DNA from: Cylicocyclus nassatus
Lineage: Eukaryota; Nematoda; Chromadorea; Rhabditida; Strongylidae
NCBI GenBank assembly: GCA_958299035.1
Contig: CATQJL010000001.1
Location: forward strand, 14,069,834-14,133,833
DNA length: 64,000 nucleotides
Direction of reading: 5' to 3'
Below are positions 11,412-25,951 of this stretch, piece by piece. A program made the translations under genes and the position numbers. Positions within the stretch are counted from its first letter, which is position 1. Every line of letters begins with the position of its first letter. The notes beneath the pieces were generated by a model, which was given only the letters and a program-made list of their open reading frames with translations, had not been told where the DNA came from and made no database searches.

Positions 11412-11555
11412 TGCAGTGATTCGTAAGTAAGAAAGTCTCTTCTTCGAATTCTTAATGGTGAAAGCTTTTAGGCTAGTTATACTTGGGTTCAATGCAGAAT
11501 TCCGAAAACTTCTTCGAAGACCTAAGCGTGTTTTCAGTAAGTGTGCATTAATATG

Positions 11556-12165
11556 AAAACTGTGTGAAAATCATGTCCGAAAGAGATCTCAGATTTTTCC
11601 AGGTATTGATACACTCAGTCAAAGAACAAAGAGGATTGCAGTTTCAACGAGCACGTAACGAGCGTCCCCCTCCGTTCCTCTCCCAGTTTCAACCAGTGAC
11701 AAAAGGACATGCTTATAGCCAGAGTCACTTCGGCCTCATGACGTGTATGTAGTTCGTGACTAGTGTTAAAATAAAATATCGTTGCTATTTTGACAACACG
11801 TGTGTACCGAAGCTTTTCTAAGGGACTACACATAAGTCGTTAATGATCATGCTGTATACAAAGGCGATATTCTTAGTAAATAAGGTACTATTCGGAAAGT
11901 CCCTCATGAAGATAGGAGAAGGTCATGCTCATATTTACGCAAAGGAAGAGCTTTTATATGAGAACTAACACTCGATTTTTTGTCACAAAACCTTGCTGGC
12001 GAGATTCAAGTAACGTTTGAAGCTTTCTAATCCCGAGAATGGTTCCATAGAATTTCTCGGTACTTTTCCATTATGCAGACTTTTTTCCCACTAACATAGA
12101 AAGCATTTTCAGTCGAAGTGGCCATTAAATGAAATCTATGAAGTTACGGAGAGGACCAAATCGGT
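11556..12165. other. Region downstream of the srx gene, nothing recognised
   Basis: No gene. Two overlapping short frames on opposite strands are not supported. Confidence 0.4.
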
Positions 12166-12452
12166 GTCTTCTGTTGTGCACCTCTGGACGCCAAGTTATG
12201 AACGTTTTTTGTTTCGAAAAAAATGAACGCTAATTGAAGCAAAATCATTCAAACTCAGATGGGCCAGGTTGGGTATCAGGGCACTTTATGCATTGGTACT
12301 TTTTAACTAGTAAACTCACAGTCGCCACTGCTCTATTTGAGCGCTGGAGGGACCGTAACGAATAATTTTATCCAGATTATGAATTCATTCTTCGACACAA
12401 AAAAAACCCCTCATAACTCGGCGTCCAGAGGCGCGCAGCAGATACCAAAGAC
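12166..12452. repeat. Inverted-repeat (fold-back) element
   Basis: The left-arm motif CTCTGGACGCCAAGTTATGA is mirrored by TCATAACTCGGCGTCCAGAG near 12412-12431, with further weaker pairing outward to about 12.05 and 12.59 kb. The loop is about 180 bp. No coding sequence or clear target duplication. Confidence 0.55.
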
Positions 12453-14241
12453 AGATTTGCAATCAAGTCTGATTCTCTACAAAATGGCCTAAAGCTCAGC
12501 GAAAAGGCTACTTCGACCAAAAATTCATTCCTTATGAGGCTGTTTTAGGGAAGAAAATTAGTCTTACGCTCTTTCCATTCCTAGATTCGCTTTTTCCCTA
12601 GCTAGAACATTCCTCGCGGAGTAGTGACGATGAGTAAGCAAATCTAAGAAAGTATTTTAATGTTCTTGAACAACAGAAGAGTAATACAGATTCCGTCATG
12701 TTTCGTTGAGTATGAATACACCCGCTGACGACGATTCGACCAACTCAGACAATTCACCGAAATTTCCGCAGGACAAGCAAAACCTCGGCGGTTCCGCTGG
12801 ATTTTGTTTACTATTACAAAAGAGGAGACTTTAAAATTTGGGAATTTTCGCGGAATTTTCACATCAGACTAGCTAAAAACGAGAATTTCTGCAGGACTTT
12901 TCACAAAGCGCTGCGGAACTTCCTAAAAATGCCAGCGGTTCCGCAGCACTTCGACATGCCAGTACTTCCTCAAGGTTTTGAATGTGTTGTCTCGTATGAT
13001 GTTGCCTCGCTAACAATTGGAGTGCATTATCGAATATGTCAGTTATAGTGCGGAAGATAGTAGGTGAGTCTCACAGTGAATAGAGTAAGGTTCAAATCTC
13101 GCTTAAGTGTTGTCTTTTGCTGTTGTGGTTCAATTTTCGGAACTTCCGCTGCACCTCATTTGGGAACTTCCGCAGCACGTTTACGAACTTCCGCAGGTGA
13201 CTCGGCGGATATTCCCCAAACGCTTTGCGAAAGTTCCGGTCGGTTGTCTGAGAAAGAATGGAATTGTTAGACTTCAGTTGGTTAGCAGAGGTGTGGCTTT
13301 TGCAAGACGATCTGTTCTTTCAGTAACACTAGTAACTAATGAGTGTTCTTACGTCTTAAAACTTTTCTACAAGGTAGCAAGCCCATTTTTTTATGCTACT
13401 AATCCTGCAGGTTGCGCTAAAATCATTAGCGTAAAAAGAAAAATTTAAACACAGAATCGGTAAAAAAAACTTTGGTTTTATGTCACAGAATACTGTAAAC
13501 ATACTTCAATGCTAGAGATGTAAGGACTAGAAAAAGCAATGTTTGTGATAGAAACGTAGACACCTGCATAGTTTCGAATCTCTCAAACATCCAATTCTTA
13601 GTGGTATAAAAGCTAGACGTTAGCTTAACATCACTGCAATGTTTCTATTTAAGAGAGCTTCCAGAAAAGATAAAAATGTGCGATTCTGTAACTTCTACCC
13701 TCTTGACACAGACAAAAACTATGTCTTGGTTTCTTCTACAGAGAAAATTGCGAATTTACCCCTCCCCCCCCCCCCCTTCCAGCCAAATCACAATGGCGTA
13801 TATCTGAGAGAACAAAAATCAAGCTTGACTCCTCGCTGAGACGGTTTCGTTTTTGGCGCCTATAAACATGCGCTAACGAATATTTCGCAACCTATTTCAT
13901 GACGAAAAGTAATGTAGTAAAGCCTCAGCTACACGCTATTCAGAGCTGCATTTTGCTGCAACCTTAATTCCTAGTTCAGATAAGCAGATCGGGCGCAGCC
14001 CATTGTTGTAAATTCTTATCGTACTTCGGGCAGTTACGTCAATGTGACTGGGTATAAAAGCCGTTGCGATAACACAGTCTCACCTTATCGCGCCTTGACT
14101 GAGCTTTTTCAGTGCTGTTATCACTCTTTTGCGGCAGTAATGCGCTTTTATACCCAACTTGAATTGAGCCTGTATAAGGTCTATAAGTATATTTTTTCTG
14201 ATTTCGCTGTAAGCAAAAACTCGCAAGATTTTTTCTGTTCA
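12453..14241. other. Gene-poor stretch with scattered CTTCCGCAG motifs
   Basis: Between about 12.88 and 13.25 kb a GGAACTTCCGCAGCAC-type motif recurs several times at irregular spacing, on both strands. A poly-C run lies near 13765. No supported gene. Confidence 0.4.
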
Positions 14242-14244
14242 ATA

Positions 14245-14447
14245 GGCCCCGGACAGACTTCACGCGATTTGGTCGTCGCGACTGAATCGCGACGAGACAA
14301 CTGTTACAACATCATCCCATGCCGATCAACTTGCATTTCGGTTGTGATACTTTTCCAGCCCGAAATTTTTGAATGTGAAATGAAAATGATTGGAAATGTC
14401 GGCGATTGAGTCGCGACGATCAAATCGCGTGAAGTCTGTCCGGGGCC
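14245..14447. mobile_element. 203-bp PIF/Harbinger-like MITE, copy A
   Basis: Its long terminal inverted repeats begin GGCCCCGGACAGACTTCACG at the left and are mirrored at the right. A 3 bp duplication ATA flanks it (14242-14244 and 14448-14450). Copy B at 26704-26906 has exactly the same length and is nearly identical. The GGCC start and 3 bp duplication suggest PIF/Harbinger, which prefers TWA; that assignment is an inference. Confidence 0.85.
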
Positions 14448-14640
14448 ATAGGAGACTAAAATGGAAAATTGTTACACGCCATGAAGTATACTTTCTATAA
14501 AAATCGCCAAATTTTAAAAATTTTTGAAGCTGTCTTTTTTGGTCATGCTGAGTTACACTTTTGAGACATTTTTCTGTAGCAATAGTGGTCGACAATGCAA
14601 ATTCAAGTCTAATTTTATACCTTCTAGAAAATTGTAATTT

Positions 14641-14654
14641 TACCGCATTTTAGA
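14641..14654 (+). promoter_or_regulatory. Possible spliced-leader trans-splice acceptor of the aspartic protease gene
   Basis: CATTTTAG ends one base before the initiator ATG at 14655. An AG preceded by a short T-run immediately upstream of the start codon is the usual layout of SL1 acceptors in nematodes. No TATA box is obvious close by. Confidence 0.4.
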
Positions 14655-17682
<3,028 letters not shown>

Positions 17683-19262
17683 ATTATTGTATATAAATTA
17701 TTTTTTTTATCTATAAATAGCTTGGCTGCTAATAAGTCTAGGCCGCGCCAGATAATGTTTGAATCTAATTATAAGAAAACATTCAAAGTTAAATAGTGAC
17801 TTGGCAAGGTTACTTAGCTAGAAAAAGTTGCCGTTAGGTTGGCCTGAAAATTCTTGCGCAGTTCAAACGAAAATCAATAAATTAAATATTATACTGAATC
17901 ATGCTTTGGTACCCCAAAGGTTGGCTAATAAATAAGTTCGGTTTGACATGATTCAAAGCTTTATAACAATTTACGTAACAGCTATTCAGCTAAAATTTTG
18001 TCGTAAAAAGGTAGCCTCAAGCCTACACTCTTAAATATTTAAATAGTCAACATTTTTTGTTACCAAAAACTGACAGTTATGACCTTGTATGGTCAGACTT
18101 CTAGAAAATCTCTTCAGCCTGCAGTGAGTACACAGGCGAGTAATTTGGTGGCTGGATACATACAGCCTTTGGCTAGGTGGCGAACCACAAGAGAGATTGT
18201 GACCTGCTGTTTCTGAATTCTGCATTGGAAGTTAAGAAAATTTTATTTTGGGCATTCCAGATAATTCGAATCTGGCCATTTATGGCCATGCAATTGGTGG
18301 AAATTTAAAAATTTGTTGTGGCAGCGAATCTACACTTTACATCTGATTTCAGTTCGTTTTTCGGAGCGTGATTTTCGAAATTTTGAGGAAAAAATTTGAC
18401 CAATTTTCTTTCCTTCACCATTTCATTTCAGAAAAATTATTTTTGACAAAACAGAGTCAACCATCCGATTCTCCTTGATTTGCTCTTTCCAATGGTACCA
18501 TATATATAGAAGAAAACTAATTTGTGACAATTCTGCAGACCGCCAAAAGCGACCAAACTTATTTTTCAGCCAACCTAAGTAGAAGATCGTGCCCCATAAT
18601 GGATGTTCAAGCTTGAATTCTGTAAGCTACCGCTTAGAACGACTCTTTTGAAGATGGCGTTTCAAATATTGTGATTTTGAGTTTGCTGCCAGGAGATCGC
18701 GTAAAGCAGCCAGCCCAAAAAATATGCAGAAATTTTATAGCGGAAAGCGGAAGCTTATATATTACTTTGACATGCATCAGATTCATATGGAAATGCAAAA
18801 AAAAAATTCTGCAAATCGTCATTTCACAAAATGAATCCTGTTATCAATGCAGGTCATCACAGAAGCAGTCTGGAAACAGAAATTGGACATAGTGCCTAGT
18901 TAGAACACTGTGACGTTTTTTGAATCGTTAAAAAGTATTTCCGCTGTAAAAATGCAGTGGGGGGAGGGTCTTTAAAATGATATTATTCACAAATCTTTTT
19001 GTTTTTGCGTTACCGTACAAGAAGCTTGCCAAGGTAACGTATGGACTTCTGTTGTGTAAGCAATTTTTGCTCATTTTTTTGGCCTAGCCAGCGCCCTTCC
19101 ACGATTTTCTAGCAACGAACTCATAATCACGAAATTTTTATCAACATTTTCAAAGGCTTTGTTCTCGGTGGCTAACCCATAGAATCTACCAAATCATGAA
19201 TTTAGGTTTACTAATTAAAAAGCTGCAGTGAACCTCGTTTGAATTACGCAGGTACTTTCGGG
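17683..19262. other. 3' flank of the aspartic protease gene and unassigned sequence
   Basis: No canonical AATAAA lies directly after the stop. The first clear one is at 17876-17881, about 195 bp downstream, and TATAAA-like variants occur nearer. The rest holds no supported gene. Confidence 0.4.
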
Positions 19263-20229
19263 CAGGGCCCGGCGGGGGTGGCGCTTTCACAAGCTGGATA
19301 TCGTTTTTGGCCCCAAAAAAGCAAAGGGGAAGTCGTATTTTGGGGCCCGGGGCGTACGACTTCCCCTTTGTTTACCGATAAACAATGCACACACATATCA
19401 TTCTTTATTCATCATTCCTTGTTAGTGCTACTGTCCTATGAACTTAGATTCCAGCAATGTGAAGATTCTGTGCTCCGATCGCTAGCCTGCCCGCAGGCGA
19501 ATTCAAATCTTGTAAGAGGAAAATAACAAAATAGGCTCGTTTTCAATGCCCAAGTAACGATATGGCACCAAATTTGCCGTATAGTTGGAGGACCATGAGC
19601 ACAAAAAAAGTATGAAGAATTATGAGAAACTTATGTGAATTTAAAAAATGGTAAGTGTTTTTCGAAATTAGGTGGCTCTTGCGCCACCTGGGAGCAACCT
19701 GGGGTGGCTCCCTGCTTCCCTTCACATAATTTCCCGGATTTTACATAAATGTGGACTAGATCGAGAGTATTACTATATGTTCAAATCCGCTTCCAAAACC
19801 ACTAAGGCACTGCTTCGATACAGCCCCAAATAGGGTTCACAGCGTTATGATCGGCCTCGGAAAGCGCGCTCTAATCGCAATCGGTTATTGTATTAAATTG
19901 TAAAGTTTCGCAGCTGACTAATAAATGAGTAGTATCTTAGATATATAAACGTCAAAGTTTGTGCAAATCTTGACCCTATGTTTTATTATGGATTCCTTTG
20001 CGGATGAACCCATTGAGCTGAAACCTTGATGACCCGGGCTGGACCAGGAAAGCCAGGTAGTACTACTATAATAAGCGCTGAGGCCGCCCATCTCATTATT
20101 TGTGTATATCTGTTTGTCAGGGACTTACGGGGGTCAAAAATAGGGTCAGAGGGGAAGTCGTAAGAAATTTTGGCTTCAAAGGGGATATCGTTTTCAAAAT
20201 TCTGAAATGCCACCTCCTGCCGGGCCCTG
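19263..20229. mobile_element. hAT-like non-autonomous element, 967 bp, 8 bp target duplication CTTTCGGG
   Basis: The ends are CAGGGCCCGGCGGGGGTGG and ...CCTGCCGGGCCCTG. They are flanked by the identical octamer CTTTCGGG at 19255-19262 and 20230-20237. The body shares the family's GATATCGTTTT, GACTTCCCCTTTG and AGTATGAAGAATTATG-type motifs with the copies at 37111, 60604 and 35060. An 8 bp duplication with CAGGG ends is the hAT signature. No transposase frame. Confidence 0.85.
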
Positions 20230-21297
20230 CTTTCGGGGCAACCTATTATATTTGGGATAGCAAAGGAGGAATTTTATAAGCTGCAAAGAATGCGAGATAG
20301 GACCGATAAGGCAGATAAGGCCACTTCAGACTTATCTGACGAGGTTTTATGGTGGTCTCAATGAAGAAAAAGAACTTATGCGTAGGGCGGAAATGAAGAC
20401 GGGTTCACGGGGTCAAAAGGCGGCCTTATATCTATTTCAGATTTCGTAATAATTGTTATACAGATAAGTGTCTACAAGAGACAAAAACAGTAGCGTGAAA
20501 TTGCCAAAGTAGAAATAAAACTGTTTTACTATAGGCCAGCATGAATTAAAAGGAGTGCAGTTGTCAGGTCCATTCATATACCCTGCTTTACTCACCACAT
20601 TAAAGGCACCGCACCCTAAGTCGAGAGTCTTAAGCTTTCGGCAACTGTGATGGTAGGCTCCCCCCTCCCCCCATTAAGCCAATGCCGAAGTCGCAGCGCA
20701 AAATGCGCTTTGGAAGCGAGGAAATTGCTCCGGAATAACGAAGATGCACGAGGATCCCCAGACGGCACCGCCCTCCCCATCCATGCCCGCCCATCCGTGC
20801 ACGCCCTGCCAATCCCCGTTCCGGAAAGCCGGCCTGCGGGTTTTTCGGAACGGAGATTGTTGGAGTTTTCGCGGATTCTCAACTTTATATTCGAAATCAG
20901 GGGACATGAGAAGGCCCCGGAACGATCAAAACATGGAAGTCGAAAAATGGTGCTTCGAGCCATATTTTTCTTACGCGTACAGAAATGTTCCGCGATACTT
21001 TCTGTTGGGATGAAGCAATCTCCACGAGAAGGCCTCTACAAGATTGTGCAAAGCTGTTTCTTATGAAGTTTGAAGACAATTAATTGTACCAGATACTCAA
21101 AAATTCAGAAAAATTCAAACTTCACTTCAATTCTAGGAACCTCTGATTTACTCATGCATGTACTTTCCACAACGGGAATCTATGTATACATTTGCTCATA
21201 TTTAGAAGAAAAGCGAAATTGTAACATCTTCGCGTTTTGGCCTATTTCTTTTTCTCGATTTTTAGTACGTGCAAATTATGCGGGAAATGTATGTATA
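20230..21297. other. Unassigned stretch with a GC-rich island
   Basis: From about 20640 to 20860 the base composition is clearly more GC-rich than the surroundings, so long open frames appear on both strands. Codon patterns on the two strands mirror each other, and no protein family is recognisable. I do not call a gene. Confidence 0.4.
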
Positions 21298-21525
21298 CAG
21301 GGCTTATCGAACGAAGTGTCGCTTGCAACAGCATCTCCACTCCCACGCCGAATTTTGCGTCTCTTCGCAGAGCATGCTCCCTAATCACTTTTGATCAATT
21401 GAAGCTCCGCCTTTCCAATGCTCACCATGGTAAAGGATTAGAGAGCTTGTTCCGCGGAAGAGACGCAGAGTCCAGCGGGGGAGTGGAAATGCTAGGGCGA
21501 GCGACATTCCATTTGATAAGCCCTG
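21298..21525. mobile_element. 228-bp TIR element with CAGGGCTTATC ends
   Basis: CAGGGCTTATCGAACGAAGT at the left is mirrored by ...GATAAGCCCTG at the right, and TA lies immediately outside both ends. A weaker octamer (TATGTATA against TATGTTTT) is also possible. The interior includes the GAGACGCAGA / TTTGCGTCTC motifs shared with the MITEs at 21919, 23253 and 25783. Non-coding. Confidence 0.7.
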
Positions 21526-21918
21526 TATGTTTTAAAGCCAACCATTTGTGATGAAAGGCCAAGATTTTTTGACGATCCCTTAAACGAGTGGGAAAATTCC
21601 AGTCATGAAGATCAGAATCTTCCGATTATTCACGCATTTAGAACTTTCTGATTTTTTCAAATTCAATGTGGAACAAGCTTTGTACAAAAGGATGCCATAG
21701 TGCATGGCAAAATTGTAGAGCGCTCAAGATCTTTCTTGTATTTGGAAGAGAGAAGAGTATGATCTACTGCGGTAAGAATCAACAAGATAAAATTTGCGGG
21801 ACAGTCTAATAGTAGGTGCCTGTAAGACGTAAGTCCTGCATCAAAGCGACACTATAACACATCATATTTCTTTTTATAAAGATAGGTTTTGGGTCCATTT
21901 GATAAAGCGACAACATAA

Positions 21919-22088
21919 CCTTTGATTCAACTTGCTTGGCACTGGAGGCGGGGCTTTATGACCTAATCAAGGCCGCTCGGCCGCGACGCTCTGCGTCTCT
22001 CTCAAGCGCGTGCTCTCTGATCATGAACTAGCCTTAATTAGGCCACGAAACGCCGCCTTCTTGCCGCCAAGCCAGTTGAATCAGAGTG
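21919..22088. mobile_element. TTTGATTCAAC MITE, copy 1
   Basis: The terminal repeats, CTTTGATTCAACTTGCTTGG and its mirror ending CCAAGCCAGTTGAATCAGAG, enclose GGCGGGGCTTTATGACCTAA and its inverted partner TTAGGCCACGAAACGCCGCC. That makes the element almost one continuous hairpin. Two related copies follow at 23253 and 25783. Confidence 0.75.
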
Positions 22089-23252
22089 TAGTTTTCAAAT
22101 ATCTGCAGCAACTCTGATCTACGCGAAATCTGAAGCCAAAAAAATCCAAATCCCGAAAAATTGAAAAATGAGAACTTTTTGCAATAAATCCCATGGATTA
22201 CCTACTCGCTCACGTATGTACCGTCTACACCGGACATTTATCTATACAGCTGCTGTATTTTTTCCTTGATCAAATGTCGAAAACGAAAATTTTCGTGCGA
22301 TTATCAAAGCAATCCTGAGTTATTCCACTTTAGTATTTATACAATACAAGCTTTAGATTTATGACAGTGGGTTTTCTGGCTTCTACACAAGGTAGTCTTT
22401 GAGAATAACCAATGTAAGCTTTCTCTATTGGTGTAGATATGCCAAATTATTGAATTATCTTTCTCCGAAATGGCTCTTGTTATACGGTTATACTTCAATT
22501 TGTAGTTTACAGATATCAGTATGGGATTAACTCTGCATTGCTTTGGGAAAAGCGTGAAAGTTTTCTTTCTTAGAACACCGCAAATGTATTGATTAATTGT
22601 AGAGGGGATTCACTTTTTTTAGAATTTTTGACTCCTCTTCGGGTGGATCCAAGTTGGTACAAATCTTCAATGACCATCTCATAGAGCCTACTTTACTCTA
22701 TCAAATGGTATCTTATCTTGAAAAAAAATCCATAATTACGGAAATATGATTTATCGAGGTATAAACTCACTTTGATGCAAGACTTATGGTATGTACCAAC
22801 CTACAGGCGATCCATAGCATGCAAAGACTGCGGACATACCTATCTGCGTCTGTCTCGACCGCTCTTTCGTTCCTCTTACTATCTGCTGTCTCTCCCAAGC
22901 ACGAACTATCTCGACCAGACGCAATACCGCTTTAGTCTTCGCTTGTTAGGAATCGTGTATACTATTAACTCTTGTATCAATTTCACACAAAATACACTCA
23001 AGTGTAACAGCAAAGAATTCATTGAAAAAAAGCTCAAACAAGGTTGGCCATCCATAATCCTCCCGACAAAACGCTCGCGCAGTTTTAAAATAAATGAAGC
23101 AGTAATAGTAACCAATAGAGTTGAGTCTGCACCGTCTTAGCTCCTTCCAGAGATAAACTTGTTAGTGAGAATATATGGAAAGGATAGGACAAAAGGGCGA
23201 AGTGACTGGGAGGGTGGAGGGGGGGGGGGTAGGCTTTGCGTGCGTGACTGTT
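22089..23252. other. Unassigned stretch
   Basis: No supported gene. An open frame of about 120 codons from 22772 has no recognisable family and overlaps an antisense frame. A poly-G run lies near 23220. Confidence 0.4.
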
Positions 23253-23424
23253 CTTTGATCCGACTGGCTTGGCTGCTGGAAAGCGGGGCTTCGTGACCTA
23301 ATTAAGGCCGTTCGCGACCGCGACGAAGTCTGCTTCTCTCCTGCGCGCGTGCTCTCGTTCGTTACCTAGCCATAATTAGGTCACGAAGCCCCGCCTACCA
23401 GTCGCCAAGGCGGTCGAATCAAAG
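23253..23424. mobile_element. TTTGATTCAAC MITE, copy 2
   Basis: CTTTGATCCGACTGGCTTGG at the left is mirrored by CCAAGGCGGTCGAATCAAAG at the right, with the inner GGGGCTTCGTGACCTAATTA / TAATTAGGTCACGAAGCCCC pair nearly perfect. It is the least degraded of the three copies, so its hairpin is almost complete. Confidence 0.85.
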
Positions 23425-24854
23425 GGTACACATAAGTTAGTGCTTGCTGGGCACTCCCGCGTGAATCTAACATTTTACACGATGCTCCACTCTGAATTTT
23501 TTAGCTGTCCATTTTTTTTTCATTTTCTAGTACATTCTTCGAAGATGATGATCAACACGACGATCAAAAGGGAGCTGCGAATTACAAGTGCCAAGTAATG
23601 CTAATATTGGTTTCATTTATAGTTCTGCATTAGCGCTGCACTGACTCTATTGTATCGCAATAATGCCGTATTGTTCCTCTATCTCTTCGCCACTTTGTTC
23701 AACTATTTTCATGCTCAGTAACGTGACAGCTACAATGATGGTTATATTATTTATGAATGCACATCGAAGTTTCATTGTAATAAACTTCGTTTTTAAGCTC
23801 TTTTGTAAGATTCGTGTGCAAATTCTTAAGTTGTGAAAAGAATTTCGAACACTGCTTGATGATTTTAGCGAAATGTCTTCTTCTTGTTAATGCGCAATGA
23901 ATTACCTGATCAAAACGTATTCTTGCAGTAAGGTTATATGTCATTATTATCTTATCAATACAACTTGATTTTGTTTCTTTGCATATATGTCTGCCTGTCA
24001 TAAAATTCAAAGAGCGAGTTGCAGGCAAGGTCTTGAGCCCGACCTGTAAACAAAGTGTGCAAAAGCACAAGACGATGCCATATGTGCAACCTTTACAGAC
24101 TGTGCGTCCAACGGATTCACGCGATTCTTGGCCCGCCAAAATAAATTATTGGAATTTTTTGCAAAGCTGAGGGTACTTAACAAGCAAATACGCAAGCCAT
24201 GATTTCGCCTTGAAAAATAAGCAAGAAAACTATTTTTACGCAAAATCGACCAAAAAAATAATAGCGCACCTAAGGATTTAAGAGGGTTTTTGCTTAGAGA
24301 TGTAACTCAAGGCGGTCATTATCTTTATGGCGCACATCGAGGCGGAATAGTCTCATTAACTGATGCTTGCATTCAATTTCTTGAAGAAAACTTTCTTCCT
24401 CCCTTCCTCCCTTCCTACATAAAAGAGCCTTTAAAATAAGTAGTTTTTCACAAGTCATCCATAATGGTGTTGGTATGCGCGATGAGTCTCAAACCCTACG
24501 AGAGTACGAAGAAGACATTCGGATAACAACGGTGCGCGCCTCTGTGAAGCAGAGGTAACGCATTGGCTACTTATAATATAATAACGGGCTAAAGGCTGGT
24601 ACGTGATTTATGTGTGTTTGTATGTCTGTCTGTAACAATATTTATGGAGCGAGTCTCAGCACAGATTTTGTGCTAGAATTTTGGTATGGCGCCCTATGCA
24701 GGTGCAGGTGTAAGTGGGTGCAGTGTATAAAAGCACAAGTCGTTTCAATGGAACCTTTGAAAACTGTGCTCCAAATGGGTTTATGGGAATTATAGCCTAC
24801 AAAACTTGGAGCTTATGTATCTTTTTGCAAGGTTATGGACTTGTTCAGCATGTG
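23425..24854. other. Gene-poor stretch with retroposon-tail-like sequence
   Basis: Around 24570-24640 an ACGGGCTAAAGGCTGG segment followed by GTATGTCTGTCTGT resembles the tails of the R1/R2 type repeats without matching their bodies. No supported gene. Confidence 0.4.
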
Positions 24855-24856
24855 TA

Positions 24857-25593
24857 CAGTCGAGTAGATTTCCTGCTTAATATAGTGTCCCTGCAGACGC
24901 GACAACGCTGGGACGTCAATAATTGCCTTGCGAGTTCCCGAGCTAGTGTTTTCCAGTGTTTTCTTTGCTTATTCTATGTTTTTAGGTGATTCGTTGCTGA
25001 TAAAGAAGAAAAGGGTAAGTTAGAGAGTAGTTTCTGTTTTCTGAGAAGTTCTATCATCGCATATTCACAGATATCCACGTGGAAGCATTTCGCGTCAGCT
25101 TTTTGTCTATTTTTTTTGTCATTTCCTTTTCTTCTGTCACTTCTTCTTTCGAACCTTCGTCTTATGAGGCGCTTCTTTGAAAGCTAGTTGGCTTGTCTTG
25201 CAGCAACTTCGACTTTCACCCATAAGAAATGGCATTTTAATCAAGTACTTCATGTGATAAAGACAATAGGTCAATCGTAAAAACCCACTAGCGTTCAAAG
25301 AAGTACTTCACAAGAAGAAAGAGACATGAAGTAACAAAGAAATTGACAAGAAGCTGACGCGAACTGCTTCCACGCGGATATCTGTGAATATGCGATGATA
25401 GAATTTCTCAAGAAACAGAAATACTCTCTAACTTACCTTTTTCTTCTTTATAAGCAACGAATCACCTAAAAACATAGAATAAGCAAAGAAAACACTGAAA
25501 ACACTAGCTCGGGAACTCGCAAGGCAATTATCGACGCCCCAGCGTTGTCGCGTCTGCAGGGACACTATATTAAGCAGGAAATCTACTCGACTG
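24857..25593. mobile_element. Tc1-like fold-back element, 737 bp, TA target site
   Basis: The ends CAGTCGAGTAGATTTCCTGC and its exact mirror ending CTACTCGACTG are flanked by TA at 24855-24856 and 25594-25595. CAGT termini next to TA are the Tc1 family arrangement. The arms are about 330 bp each and highly similar, with a short loop near 25.2 kb. All open frames inside are arm shadows. It has no transposase and would need one supplied in trans. Confidence 0.85.
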
Positions 25594-25782
25594 TATCTTC
25601 CAGCCATTGAGGTTAGCTAAAAACGTGATCGAAAATGAATTTTTTTTGCTGTAAAGAATAATTGCGTAAAATTGGATCGGCAAAAAATGTGCCTCAAAAG
25701 TTTCAAAGGTTCTTGCTTGGGGATGTAGCTTAAGGTAGTCATTGTTATTATGGCAACTATTAAACCATGGTAAATAGATGTG

Positions 25783-25951
25783 GTAACTACCCTTTGATTC
25801 GTCGGATTGGCGGCTGGAAGGTGGAGCTTTGAGGCCTAATCAAGGCGAGGGTAAAATCAAAGACACGCTTGCGAGAGAGACGCAGACTGCGTAGCGGATG
25901 CGAGCAATTTGCCTTACATCCACCAGTCTCGCTGAATCAAATGGTAACCCA
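25783..25951. mobile_element. TTTGATTCAAC MITE, copy 3 (degraded)
   Basis: The ends GGTAACTACCCTTTGATTC and its mirror GAATCAAATGGTAACC share the TTTGATTC core with copies 1 and 2. The inner hairpin has diverged, but GGCCTAATCAAGGC and GAGACGCAGACTGCG remain. Confidence 0.65.

Larger units (their letters stand above)
8295..11555 (+). pseudogene. srx-family chemosensory 7TM receptor, interrupted by a repeat insertion
   Basis: Exons by eye: 8295-8455, 8511-8657, 8709-8785, 8832-8890, 9953-10066, 10122-10187, 10237-10355, then 11412-11423 and 11472-11555. Every junction has GT/AG and keeps frame. Family hallmarks are NSFGRLLASQSTAEAILC (helix 2), SHLFIAMNRMCAICLPLQYD after helix 3, ISWVVSF (helix 4), ENIWAFVF, FYNDLSIVVVIAVVDIL (helix 5) and LGFNAEFRKLLRRPKRV at the C-terminus. 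srx receptors are nematode-specific, probably chemosensory, membrane GPCRs. The first exon was not found. The helix-7 exon is cut after WNIVH by the R1 multimer at 10356-11411; the coding sequence resumes with CSDSLVILGFN in the right phase and ends at TGA 11553-11555. Apart from that insertion no stop or frameshift was seen, so the disruption looks young. The hAT-like element at 8956-9860 sits harmlessly in an intron. Confidence 0.8.

Noticed and set aside
13060..13110. Possible tRNA B box (GGTTCAAATCTCGC)
   Set aside because: No A box at the right distance and no cloverleaf can be drawn. The same applies to GGTTCGA at 34799 and near 30575.
20630..21066. Overlapping long open frames on both strands in the GC-rich island
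   Set aside because: Frames on both strands are open over the same bases because of base composition. No family, splice pattern or start context supports any of them.
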